The notes under the pieces: model-generated
What the model saw: only the letters and a program-made list of their open reading frames with translations
Told to the model about the DNA's origin: nothing
The model's database searches: none
Made by a program: the position numbers and the translations under genes
NCBI GenBank assembly: GCA_002315475.1
Contig: DCGI01000038.1
Coordinates: 10,424 to 52,035, forward strand
Direction of reading: 5' to 3'
From: Christensenella sp. UBA1782
GTDB lineage: Bacteria; Bacillota; Clostridia; Christensenellales; DTU072
Length of the DNA stretch: 41,612 bases
Shown here: one piece after another, positions 16,086-24,092 of the stretch
Layout of the letters: every line of letters starts with the position of its first letter
Position numbering within the stretch: the first letter of the stretch is position 1

Positions 16086-16729
16086 GATTCCTCCGTTTTG
16101 CCTTCTCGATAAAACTTGCATAAGTCATTTAGAAGGCACTTTTCACACTCCGGTTTTCGACTGTGGCAAATATATCTGCCGTGAAATATCAAAGTATGGT
16201 GCAGCATATTCCATTCTTCGGGCGGAAACAATCTTCGCAAGTCTTCTTCCACCTTTTCGACGGTAGTACCTTCCGAAAAACCGATTCTTTTGGACACTCG
16301 GTTGACGTGGGTATCCACGGGCATGGCGGGGATATTGAATCCCACGCTCAAAACCACGCTTGCCGTCTTTCTGCCCACACCGGCAAGGCTCGTCAGCTTT
16401 TCAAAGTCGCAAGGTACTTCCCCCTCGTACTTTTCGACGAGTTCTTTGCACATGGCGATAATATTATTCCCCTTATTGTTATAAAACCCACAGCTGAAAA
16501 TGTACGGTTTTAAGTCGTCTATCGTCAAGTTTGCAAACTGTTCGGGAGTATTATACACCCGAAACAGTTTCTCCGTCACCATATTCACTCGTTTATCGGT
16601 GCATTGTGCACTGAGTATGACGGCGACCAATAATTCAAAAACGTTGCCATACTGCAGTTCGCATCCCGCCGTAGGGTGCATTTCCCGTAATTTTTCGGCT
16701 ATCAGCTTTCTTTTTTCTTCGGTAAACAT
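16076..16729 (-). CDS. nth: Endonuclease III
   Basis: 217 residues. It is a base-excision repair glycosylase/AP-lyase for oxidised pyrimidines. The HhH-GPD fold has LAGVGRKTASVV with the catalytic Lys (121) and PVDTHVNR with the catalytic Asp (139). The C-terminal [4Fe-4S] ligands follow Cys-x6-Cys-x2-Cys-x5-Cys (CHSRKPECEKCLLNDLC). Family length supports the ATG at 16729, but no ribosome site precedes it; a 28-codon frame with a strong site overlaps this start. Overlaps obg by 10 bp. Confidence 0.95.
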   Translation of the reverse strand: MFTEEKRKLIAEKLREMHPTAGCELQYGNVFELLVAVILSAQCTDKRVNMVTEKLFRVYNTPEQFANLTIDDLKPYIFSCGFYNNKGNNIIAMCKELVEKYEGEVPCDFEKLTSLAGVGRKTASVVLSVGFNIPAMPVDTHVNRVSKRIGFSEGTTVEKVEEDLRRLFPPEEWNMLHHTLIFHGRYICHSRKPECEKCLLNDLCKFYREGKTEESCF

Positions 16730-16788
16730 AAGATAAATTGTAACACTTTTTTGATACACTTCGGACAATTCACGCAAATAATTTTCAT
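16702..16788 (-). CDS. Possible small ORF (28 aa, Cys-rich) ahead of nth
   Basis: ATG at 16788 directly follows GGGAGGG (16798-16792) and a TATAAT at 16812-16807. It encodes 28 residues beginning MKIICVNCPKC, with Cys at 5, 8, 11 and 21, and a basic C-terminal tail. It runs over the nth start codon in another frame and stops 27 bp inside nth, which would allow translational coupling. It could be a real microprotein, a leader peptide, or a chance frame. It is supported only by its ribosome site and -10 box. Confidence 0.3.
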   Translation of the reverse strand: MKIICVNCPKCIKKVLQFILCLPKKKES

Positions 16789-16806
16789 TTTCCCTCCCAT
16801 CGGAGT

Positions 16807-16812
16807 ATTATA
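16807..16812 (-). promoter_or_regulatory. -10 box ahead of the nth-obg unit
   Basis: Perfect TATAAT on the minus strand between rpe and nth. No convincing -35 at 16-18 bp. A start near 16800 would place the GGGAGGG site almost at the 5' end of the mRNA. Confidence 0.4.
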
Positions 16813-16824
16813 TGAAAGGAAAAA

Positions 16825-17484
16825 CTATTTTGTGTCTTGTCGAAAAAGGCGTATCACTTCGCAAGGGTTTTTCGCCTTAAACACCGAACTCCCCGCTACC
16901 AAAACGGTTGCGCCCGCTTTTTTGACGGTATCGACGTTTTCCGTCGTAATACCGCCGTCCGCTTCGACGGGAACACACAAACCGTCTTCCCGTAAATACG
17001 CACAAACCTTTCGTATCCTTTCCAAACACTCGGGTATAAGCTTCTGCCCGCCGTATCCCGCATAAACCGTCATCACCAAAATCATGTCGCATTGCGGAAA
17101 CAACGGCCGATACGGTTCTATGGGAACGTTCGGATTGAACACGATACCCGCCCTTTTTCCTGCCCGGTGAATCTTCTCCAAACAGTCGGAAGGATTTTCC
17201 GATGCGTCGGGGTGAAAGGTGATTATATCGGCACCTGCCGAAGCGAACCGTTCTACGTATTTTTCGGGTTTGGTAATCATCAAATGCACGTCCAAAACCT
17301 TATCCGTTCTCGGACGGAGCGCGGCAATCATCGGCATACCGAAGGTGATATTCGGCACGTATACGCCGTCCATCACGTCGCAGTGAACGTAATCTCCTCC
17401 CCACCTTTCCAAATCGGCAACCGACTTAGCCATATCGGCAAAATCTCCGCTCAATATGGAAGGAGCCACCAAAATCTCAGCCAT
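16825..17484 (-). CDS. rpe: Ribulose-phosphate 3-epimerase
   Basis: 219 residues, full length. It interconverts ribulose 5-phosphate and xylulose 5-phosphate in the pentose phosphate pathway. A TIM barrel with APSILSGDFA, HCDVMDGVYVPNITFG and DVHLMI (metal-binding His/Asp positions), and VEADGGIT near the C terminus. The start overlaps the end of rsgA by 8 bp, with AAGGAG about 11 bp upstream. It is the last gene of the long yicC-rpe operon. Confidence 0.97.
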   Translation of the reverse strand: MAEILVAPSILSGDFADMAKSVADLERWGGDYVHCDVMDGVYVPNITFGMPMIAALRPRTDKVLDVHLMITKPEKYVERFASAGADIITFHPDASENPSDCLEKIHRAGKRAGIVFNPNVPIEPYRPLFPQCDMILVMTVYAGYGGQKLIPECLERIRKVCAYLREDGLCVPVEADGGITTENVDTVKKAGATVLVAGSSVFKAKNPCEVIRLFRQDTK

Positions 17485-18322
17485 ACAGTTTTTTTCTCCT
17501 TTCTATCAATTCTTGATAGAGTTTTACGTATCTACGGTACCTATCGGCATCGAATTCCCCTCTTTCCACCATTTCTTTGACCTTACAACCGGGTTCTTCC
17601 ATGTGTTTACAGTTACTAAACCGACATTGATTCTGAACCCGAACGAAGTCGTCGTAATAGTATATCAAATCTTCGGGGCGAATGTCTATACTGTCCGCCA
17701 CCGAAAAACCGCAGGTATCCACGAGTTTGCCGCCGACAAAGTTATAGATTTCTATCTGCCGCGTGGTATTTTTCCCCCGTTTTATTTTTCGGCTCATCTC
17801 CCCTATCTGCAATTCTCGACCGCCGATAAACGAAAGGATAGAGGTTTTTCCCACCCCGCTTTGTCCGGCAAAACATACCGTCTTTCCCGTCAAACACGCA
17901 ATCAAGTCTTCCATGCCCTGTCCCGTCTTGGCACTGACGAAAAAAACTTTTGCATCTCTGCGATAGGGTTGCAAAGCTTCTTCCATGTTCCCTTGTTTAT
18001 CGCATTTGTTGCAAACGATTGCCGTTTGTATGCCTTCTTTGGCACAATTCAAAAGGAGTTTTTCCACCAAAACCCAATCGGGTTCGGGTAGGGACGCCAC
18101 CACAATAACCAATAAATCGATATTGGCTACGTACGGACGAATCAAAACGTTTTTTCTCGGATAAGTATGGAGAATAACGTTTTCTTCCGTTTCCACGTAA
18201 TCGCCGACAAAAATATCGGTATCCCTTTTGATTTTCCCGCGAGCGGAGCAAACAATTCTTTCCCCGTTTTCCGTTTCTACGGTAAAAGCACCCGCCACCG
18301 CCTTCACAACGACGCCTTTAAT
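17477..18322 (-). CDS. rsgA: Ribosome small-subunit GTPase RsgA (start uncertain, possibly AUU)
   Basis: It is a circularly permuted GTPase that checks 30S maturation. An OB-fold N terminus (KGVVVKAVAGAF) is followed by G4 NKCD, then the P-loop GQSGVGKTS, then the C-terminal Zn motif with Cys/His ligands (CRFSNCKHMEEPGCKV). The open frame extends to a GTG at 18370 inside rlmN, but family N termini begin near residue 17 of that frame. The ATT at 18322 overlaps the rlmN stop (ATTAA) and lies 9 bp after GGGGAGG. GTG at 18307 is the other option. I chose 18322 on spacing and homology. Confidence 0.93.
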   Translation of the reverse strand: MKGVVVKAVAGAFTVETENGERIVCSARGKIKRDTDIFVGDYVETEENVILHTYPRKNVLIRPYVANIDLLVIVVASLPEPDWVLVEKLLLNCAKEGIQTAIVCNKCDKQGNMEEALQPYRRDAKVFFVSAKTGQGMEDLIACLTGKTVCFAGQSGVGKTSILSFIGGRELQIGEMSRKIKRGKNTTRQIEIYNFVGGKLVDTCGFSVADSIDIRPEDLIYYYDDFVRVQNQCRFSNCKHMEEPGCKVKEMVERGEFDADRYRRYVKLYQELIERRKKLYG

Positions 18323-19370
18323 GGTTCTCTTCCTCCCCGATAAACTTCTTTCTGAGCTGACCGCAGGCACCGCCGATGTCGTTCCCCATAGAACGTCGCA
18401 TCGTGTTACTGATACCGCACTCGGTCAACGTCGCCATAAAGGTATCGGCGACTTTTTTATCCACCCCTTTCAAATTCCGCTCTTTAACGTAATTCAAATT
18501 GATTAAATTGACGTGACACGAAAAGCCTTTCAGGAGCCGAGCCAACCTTTTGGCATCTCCTATCTTGCAGTTTACCCCGTCGATTAACGAGTACTCGATG
18601 ACCACCCGTCTGCCCGTCTTGGCAAAGTAATACCGAGAGGCGTCCAGTACTTCGGCGATTTTGTATTTTTTCGCTACGGGCATAATGGTTTCTCGTATTT
18701 CGTCGGTGGATGCGTGCAAACTGATGGTCAACGTTACCGCAAGTCCGCTGTCGGCAAGTTCTCGTATTCTGTCGACAAGTCCGCAAGTAGACAAGGAAAT
18801 ATTCCTTAAAGAAATATGGATGCCCCCTTCCGCCGAAACGAGCCGCAAAAACTTGGTGACTTCGGCATAGTTATCGAGCGGTTCTCCGCTACCCATCAAA
18901 ACAATATTGGTGATTTTTCGGTCTTTCGGCGTTCCTCCCTGTCGAACGTTTACGCTCAGCACCTGCCCGAGCATTTCGCCCGCCGTCAGATTCCGCGTCA
19001 GTCCGTTTAACGTGGACGCACAAAAAGCACAACCCATGCGGCACCCTACCTGCGTACTGATACAAAGGGTATTACCGTAATCGTGCGGCATAAAAACCCC
19101 TTCTATCATGTTACCGTCCGCCAGCAGAAAGAGATACTTTTCGGTACCGTCTTTCCCTTCAAATACCTTATGAACGGAAACCGACGTGGCAAGGTATCTT
19201 TCTCCCAAATAGGCAAGAATGTCTTTGGGTAGATTCATTTTATCATACTCTTTATACTGCATGGAAGCGAGATAAACCTGTTCCGCACGAAAGGACGGAT
19301 AGTCTTTCAATACTTCGGCTATTTCTTCTTTGGAAAAGTCCTGCAAGCTTAGTTTCTTTTCATCAGGCAT
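18318..19370 (-). CDS. rlmN: Dual-specificity RNA methyltransferase RlmN
   Basis: 350 residues. A radical-SAM enzyme that makes m2A in 23S rRNA (A2503) and in some tRNAs. The cluster motif Cys-x3-Cys-x2-Cys is seen in GCRMGCAFCAS; GSGEPLDNY, SLHASTDE and the C-terminal MRRSMGNDIGGACGQL with a catalytic Cys complete the pattern. The ATG at 19370 has GGAGGGG 8 bp upstream, inside the end of rsmB (22-bp overlap). It is followed directly by rsgA; the PP2C phosphatase and PASTA kinase genes usually found between them are missing. Confidence 0.97.
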   Translation of the reverse strand: MPDEKKLSLQDFSKEEIAEVLKDYPSFRAEQVYLASMQYKEYDKMNLPKDILAYLGERYLATSVSVHKVFEGKDGTEKYLFLLADGNMIEGVFMPHDYGNTLCISTQVGCRMGCAFCASTLNGLTRNLTAGEMLGQVLSVNVRQGGTPKDRKITNIVLMGSGEPLDNYAEVTKFLRLVSAEGGIHISLRNISLSTCGLVDRIRELADSGLAVTLTISLHASTDEIRETIMPVAKKYKIAEVLDASRYYFAKTGRRVVIEYSLIDGVNCKIGDAKRLARLLKGFSCHVNLINLNYVKERNLKGVDKKVADTFMATLTECGISNTMRRSMGNDIGGACGQLRKKFIGEEENH

Positions 19371-20533
19371 ACGAAAAACCCCTCCATTCCTTTTCCGTCC
19401 GGTAAATACCGTTGTTCCCGAACCCGCTCGAAAGAGGGATTCTTTTGTAAAAAATCTTCGACGACTTCTTCGTTCTCCTTCCGAAAAACGGTACAGGTGG
19501 AATACAGTAAATATCCCCCTTTTTTGACGTAGGAAGAAACGTTCTGCAAAATCTCCTTTTGCAGGGCGGCAAGGCTCAAAATATCTTCATACTTACGGTT
19601 GAAGATAATATCCCGCTTTTTATCGATGACACCGAAACCGCTGCAAGGGGCATCGCAAAGAACCATATCGAAAGCGTTCTCCCGTTCTTTCCGAAAGACC
19701 GTGGCGTCTTGTATCGACGTTTCCAGAGTGACGCCCATACGCTTGGCATAACTTTCGATTAAAAGCACTCTGTGTTTATGAATGTCGCAGGAAGTAACGA
19801 CTGCGCCTTTCTTGGCAAGATACACCGACTTTCCGCCGGGGGCGGCACAACAGTCCAATATTTTCTTGCCCGTCACGTCGCCGAGTTCTTCGCAAATCAA
19901 AGTGGAGCCGTAACTCATATAGGTCAGTTTTCCTTCTCGAAACAACTGTCCGAAAGTCGCATTGTTTTTGACGAAAAACCCCGTGCTCGTCCTTTCGGCA
20001 TGGGAATCCGCCGCCAATATTTCTTCTGCATTTCCCAAACAAACGTGGGTAAAATGCCCTTCCGAATGAGCGATAATCTCCCGATAGGTATCGGGAAAAT
20101 CCTTTTTGTACATTCCGATAAGCCACGAAGGCATATTGTACGTTATCTCGTCGTATCCTTTTTTACCGTATGCGGGAAGAACGTATTCGGTGCGGTCGGT
20201 ACGGGCTAATACCGCAGCAAAAAAGCCGTTGACCGCACTCTTTCCGGCAAGGGATAGCGCTTCTTTTACCGAGTCCGACACGACGGGAAACGGCGTATCG
20301 GTAAACAATACCGCATAGCAGGAAACCAACAGCATCGGTTTCAAATTATTTTTGATTTTTTCACAAAGCTGCCCTACGATATACTCCAACAGAAAGTATT
20401 TTTCCATCGTGCCGTATACGAGAAGATGAACCGTTTTGGACGGTTCTTTTTGTAATGCAATATGGGTGTATGCGCCTTCGTTCAGAATTTTATACAATAT
20501 GTCTGCGGCGCCTTTTATGTCTTTTCCGTTCAA
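19349..20533 (-). CDS. rsmB: 16S rRNA (cytosine-C5) methyltransferase RsmB
   Basis: 394 residues, slightly short for the family (about 430-450). It makes m5C967 in 16S rRNA. An N-terminal NusB-like helical domain (1-~140) precedes the methyltransferase domain with SAM motif DCCAAPGGKSVYLA, DAPCSGFGVI (catalytic Cys) and LLYSTCTVF (second Cys). The start is TTG at 20533, overlapping the fmt stop by 4 bp. Part of the yicC-rpe operon. Confidence 0.95.
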   Translation of the reverse strand: MNGKDIKGAADILYKILNEGAYTHIALQKEPSKTVHLLVYGTMEKYFLLEYIVGQLCEKIKNNLKPMLLVSCYAVLFTDTPFPVVSDSVKEALSLAGKSAVNGFFAAVLARTDRTEYVLPAYGKKGYDEITYNMPSWLIGMYKKDFPDTYREIIAHSEGHFTHVCLGNAEEILAADSHAERTSTGFFVKNNATFGQLFREGKLTYMSYGSTLICEELGDVTGKKILDCCAAPGGKSVYLAKKGAVVTSCDIHKHRVLLIESYAKRMGVTLETSIQDATVFRKERENAFDMVLCDAPCSGFGVIDKKRDIIFNRKYEDILSLAALQKEILQNVSSYVKKGGYLLYSTCTVFRKENEEVVEDFLQKNPSFERVREQRYLPDGKGMEGFFVCLMKRN

Positions 20534-21456
20534 TGGAATACACTCCCTACCGTTATTTTCTTGCCGAGCAAGTATGCTTCCGCCGTCATCGGCTTACTGT
20601 TTTCTCCCTGTATGGTAACCAACCGGAGATACCCTTCTCCGCAGCGCACGATCAATCCTTTTTTCGAATCGGAAACCACGACTTCACCGCATTTTCCTCC
20701 GTATTCTCCCGAAACGACGACGCTTTTTAACACCTTGATTCTGCCCGTTTCACCGAACGTGAACGCACTCGGTCGAGGATTGATTCCCCGAATGAAGTTA
20801 TGCACTTCCTCTGCCGAACGAGAAAAGTCGATTTGTCCGTCCTCTTTGGTAAACATTCTGCACCGCGTCGCCTGACTTTCGTCTTGGGGGGTAAACGTCG
20901 CTACCCCTTTTTCGATGTTATCCAACGCTTCCGCCAACAAATCGGCTCCCGCTTCGCTGAGTTTTTCCAATGCTTCGTCGGCATTTTCCTCCCCGTCGAG
21001 CGGAACGCTCTTTTGCAGAATAATGTCGCCCGTATCCACACCGAGAGCGGTTTGCATAATCGTTACGCCGATTTCTTTTTCGCCGTTTATCAGCGCCCAC
21101 TCTACCGGAGAAGAACCTCTGTATCGGGGCAATAGCGACGCATGGACGTTAATAATCCCATGTTTGCAAAGGTCTAACACCCCTTGCCGCAGAATCTGTC
21201 CGTAGGCACACGTCACCATAATATCGGCACCGAAAGAACGTAAGTCTTCGATATTCTCGTTGATCTTTTCATATTGCCGAACGGGAATACCGTTATCGAG
21301 GGCGTACTGTTTTATCGGACAATATACGACTTTGTTGCCCCGTCCGTTGACTCGATCGGGTTGACAAACGACCGCCACCGTTTCATGGGCGGAACGGCAT
21401 ATTTTATCCAAAACCTTGACGCCGAAGGACGGAGTCCCCAAAAAAATAACTTTCAT
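20530..21456 (-). CDS. fmt: Methionyl-tRNA formyltransferase
   Basis: 308 residues, full length. It formylates initiator Met-tRNA using 10-formyl-THF. MKVIFLGTPSFGV at the N terminus, the HASLLPRYRGSSPVEWALI loop with the catalytic Asn-His-Asp set (NVHASLLPRYRG, GVDTGDI), and the C-terminal OB domain are clear. It begins 3 bp after the def stop and is functionally paired with def. Confidence 0.97.
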   Translation of the reverse strand: MKVIFLGTPSFGVKVLDKICRSAHETVAVVCQPDRVNGRGNKVVYCPIKQYALDNGIPVRQYEKINENIEDLRSFGADIMVTCAYGQILRQGVLDLCKHGIINVHASLLPRYRGSSPVEWALINGEKEIGVTIMQTALGVDTGDIILQKSVPLDGEENADEALEKLSEAGADLLAEALDNIEKGVATFTPQDESQATRCRMFTKEDGQIDFSRSAEEVHNFIRGINPRPSAFTFGETGRIKVLKSVVVSGEYGGKCGEVVVSDSKKGLIVRCGEGYLRLVTIQGENSKPMTAEAYLLGKKITVGSVFH

Positions 21457-21459
21457 TTT

Positions 21460-21909
21460 TTATTTTCCCTGATACTTTCTTGTAAAGAACAAAATGCCTT
21501 CCAAGTGGTCGAGTTCGTGACAAACGCAACGAGCGGGCAGGTCGGAAACCGTCCGTTCAAAGAGTTTTCCCGTACGGTCGTATGCACGTACCGTTACCGT
21601 TTGGGGGCGAAGCACTCGGCAATTCTTCGAGAAATCCACGCTCAAACAGCCCTCCTCGCCGATTTGTTCTCCCTCCGCTTTAATAATCTGCGGATTGACG
21701 AGTTCCATCGTTACCCCGTCCACATCGACGACTGCCACCCTTCTGACTACGCCGATTTGCGGCGCCGCCAATCCCGCTCCGTCCGCTTTGTGCAAGGTAT
21801 CGAACAAATCGTCGATTAGTTTGGAAAGTTTTTCGTCAAACACCGTCACTTCTCGGCAGCGTTTGCTTAAACACTCCTCTCCCTCTTGAAAAATCTCTCT
21901 TATAGCCAT
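21460..21909 (-). CDS. def: Peptide deformylase
   Basis: 149 residues. A metalloenzyme that removes the N-formyl group from new proteins. All three motifs are intact: GAGLAAPQIG (44-53), EEGCLS (85-90, metal Cys) and HELDH (131-135, two metal His and catalytic Glu). AGGAGG lies 5 bp before the ATG. It sits 11 bp after priA and before fmt, the usual order. Confidence 0.97.
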   Translation of the reverse strand: MAIREIFQEGEECLSKRCREVTVFDEKLSKLIDDLFDTLHKADGAGLAAPQIGVVRRVAVVDVDGVTMELVNPQIIKAEGEQIGEEGCLSVDFSKNCRVLRPQTVTVRAYDRTGKLFERTVSDLPARCVCHELDHLEGILFFTRKYQGK

Positions 21910-21920
21910 AGTAGCCTCCT

Positions 21921-24092
21921 TTACCGCATATTGACGGGGTTGACCTCCACAAAGGTAACCACCGGTTTTTTATTGAGTTTTTCCGCCGTTTCGTACACTC
22001 TCGGCGTAACGGCCTTTTCGGCGTCCGTCCGTATCCAAATCACCACTTGAAAACGGAATTCGTTACTGATTCTTTTGACGGGTGCCTGCATCGCCTGCAC
22101 GCGAAACAACCCGACGTTTTCTTCTTTTATCTTACGCAAAGCGGCGTAACATTCTCTTGCCGCCACCAATGCTTTTTCTTCCTTTTCACTCTTAACCAAA
22201 ACACGCATGATTTTCGAAAAAGGCGGAAAAACCGTCGTTTCCCGAATGTTATTCTCCTTTTCGAAAAACCCTTCGTAATCGTATTGCCGAGCAAACCGAA
22301 AGACGTAATGCGCGGGATTGTACGTTTGTATAATGACGCTCCCTTCTTTATCGTTTCTTCCGGCACGCCCCGCCACCTGCGTAATCTGTTGAAAGGTGGT
22401 TTCGTTACTGCGGTAGTCGCTGTAATACAGACTCAAATCGGCATCCAACACCCCGACCAACGTTACGTTACCGAAGTCATGCCCCTTGACAATCATTTGC
22501 GTACCGACCAGAATTTGGGCTTCCCCTTTGGCAAAAGCCGACAAAATCTGCGCCGTCGAGTCCTTTGCCGTCGTGGTATCGTTATCCAATCGAAGTACCT
22601 TAACTTGCGGAAAAATCTTATAGATTTCTTCCATGACCGTTTCGGTACCGATATGCCCGAACGAAAGCTTGTCGCTCCCGCACTCGGGACAAGCGTCCAA
22701 CATATAAAATTTCTTTCCGCAGTAATGACATTTTAGGACGTTTTCGTCTTTATGATAGGTCAAACTGACTTCGCAATCGGTACATTTCGGAACGTATCCG
22801 CAATTTTTACACCGCAAAAAAGAGGCAAACCCCCTTCTGTTAATGTATATCATCGCTTGATTGCCGTTTTTGAGCGTTCTGTCCAATTCCGCCAGAAGCC
22901 GCTTCCCGAACATTCCGGTATTGCCCTGTCGCACCTCTTTCCGCATATCGACGATTTCCATAATCGGCATCGCCCGTCTGTTGGCTCTGGTCATCATTTT
23001 GACCAGCTTAAATTCCCCTTTCTGTGCCTTATAATAGGTATCCAGAGAAGGCGTGGCACTGCCGAGAACCAACCGACACGAATTATACCGTCGGCGGAAT
23101 TCCGCAATATCGTGGGTATGGTATCGAGGGTTACTGTCCGAAACGTAACTGGTATCATGCTCTTCGTCGATGATGATAACCCCTACGTTTTCCAACGGTG
23201 CAAAGACGGCACTCCTCGCCCCCAACACGACTTTGGCATCCCCTCGCAGAATTTTCAACCATTCGTCAAACCGCTCTCCGTCGCTCATGCCACTGTGCAA
23301 CAGTCCCACGTTGTCTCCGAATCTGCCTCGAAAGACTCCGAGCATTTGGGGGGTAAGGCTGATTTCGGGAACCAGCATGATTGCCGTTTTTCCCTCCTCC
23401 AAAACCTTTTGAATGACAGCCATGTATACTTCGGTTTTTCCGCTTCCCGTTACCCCGTATAATACCGTCGTTCCTTCGTTTTCCAAAATGGTCTTGACGG
23501 CGTTTTGTTGCTCGTCGTTGAGGACGACCTTTTTGGTGTCGCCGTCCAACTCTTTTAACGGTTTCCTCCGTACCTGCACGTTTTCTCGATGCAGAATACC
23601 TTTGTCGATCAAACCTTTTACCGCACTCTGTCCGTATGTCCCGATAAGGACGCTTTCGTATTCTCCCCCTTTCGGAAACTCCTCCAACAGTTTTAACTGT
23701 TTCGGAGCATTCTTGACAAAACTACGCGCGATTTCTTTATCCGCTTCGAGCGTAACATAGTTACGCACCAATATTTTTACTTTGCCGCCCCGCAATTTAG
23801 AAGGCATGCAAAGCCGTAAACTGTCGCAAAAACGGATATTGGCAAAGGCTTTCATGTATTTGCAAAGGGCTATCATTTCGGCGTTTACCGCACGAAAATC
23901 ATCCAACTTCCGAATAATGTCTTTGGTCTTGACGTCGGTACTTTGTTTGGTACCGATTACCACGCCTTCCAAAAACCTGTGTCCGAAAGGCACTTCCACG
24001 CGGGAACCCTCTTCTACGTCAAATGGACAGGAATAATCAAATACCCTGTCCACTTCCGAATTACTGATATCGACGATGACCTGATAAATCAT
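21921..24092 (-). CDS. priA: Primosomal replication restart helicase PriA
   Basis: 723 residues, near the family norm. It loads the replisome at stalled forks through 3'-to-5' helicase activity. The N-terminal DNA-binding domain (1-~110) is followed by Walker A GVTGSGKTEVYM, DEEH, and a zinc-binding insert with paired Cys (CKNCGYVPKCTDC ... CHYCGK ... CPECGS). Helicase motifs V/VI follow (LVGTQMIVKGHDF, QVAGRAGR). The start overlaps the coaBC stop by 4 bp (ATGA). Confidence 0.97.
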   Translation of the reverse strand: MIYQVIVDISNSEVDRVFDYSCPFDVEEGSRVEVPFGHRFLEGVVIGTKQSTDVKTKDIIRKLDDFRAVNAEMIALCKYMKAFANIRFCDSLRLCMPSKLRGGKVKILVRNYVTLEADKEIARSFVKNAPKQLKLLEEFPKGGEYESVLIGTYGQSAVKGLIDKGILHRENVQVRRKPLKELDGDTKKVVLNDEQQNAVKTILENEGTTVLYGVTGSGKTEVYMAVIQKVLEEGKTAIMLVPEISLTPQMLGVFRGRFGDNVGLLHSGMSDGERFDEWLKILRGDAKVVLGARSAVFAPLENVGVIIIDEEHDTSYVSDSNPRYHTHDIAEFRRRYNSCRLVLGSATPSLDTYYKAQKGEFKLVKMMTRANRRAMPIMEIVDMRKEVRQGNTGMFGKRLLAELDRTLKNGNQAMIYINRRGFASFLRCKNCGYVPKCTDCEVSLTYHKDENVLKCHYCGKKFYMLDACPECGSDKLSFGHIGTETVMEEIYKIFPQVKVLRLDNDTTTAKDSTAQILSAFAKGEAQILVGTQMIVKGHDFGNVTLVGVLDADLSLYYSDYRSNETTFQQITQVAGRAGRNDKEGSVIIQTYNPAHYVFRFARQYDYEGFFEKENNIRETTVFPPFSKIMRVLVKSEKEEKALVAARECYAALRKIKEENVGLFRVQAMQAPVKRISNEFRFQVVIWIRTDAEKAVTPRVYETAEKLNKKPVVTFVEVNPVNMR

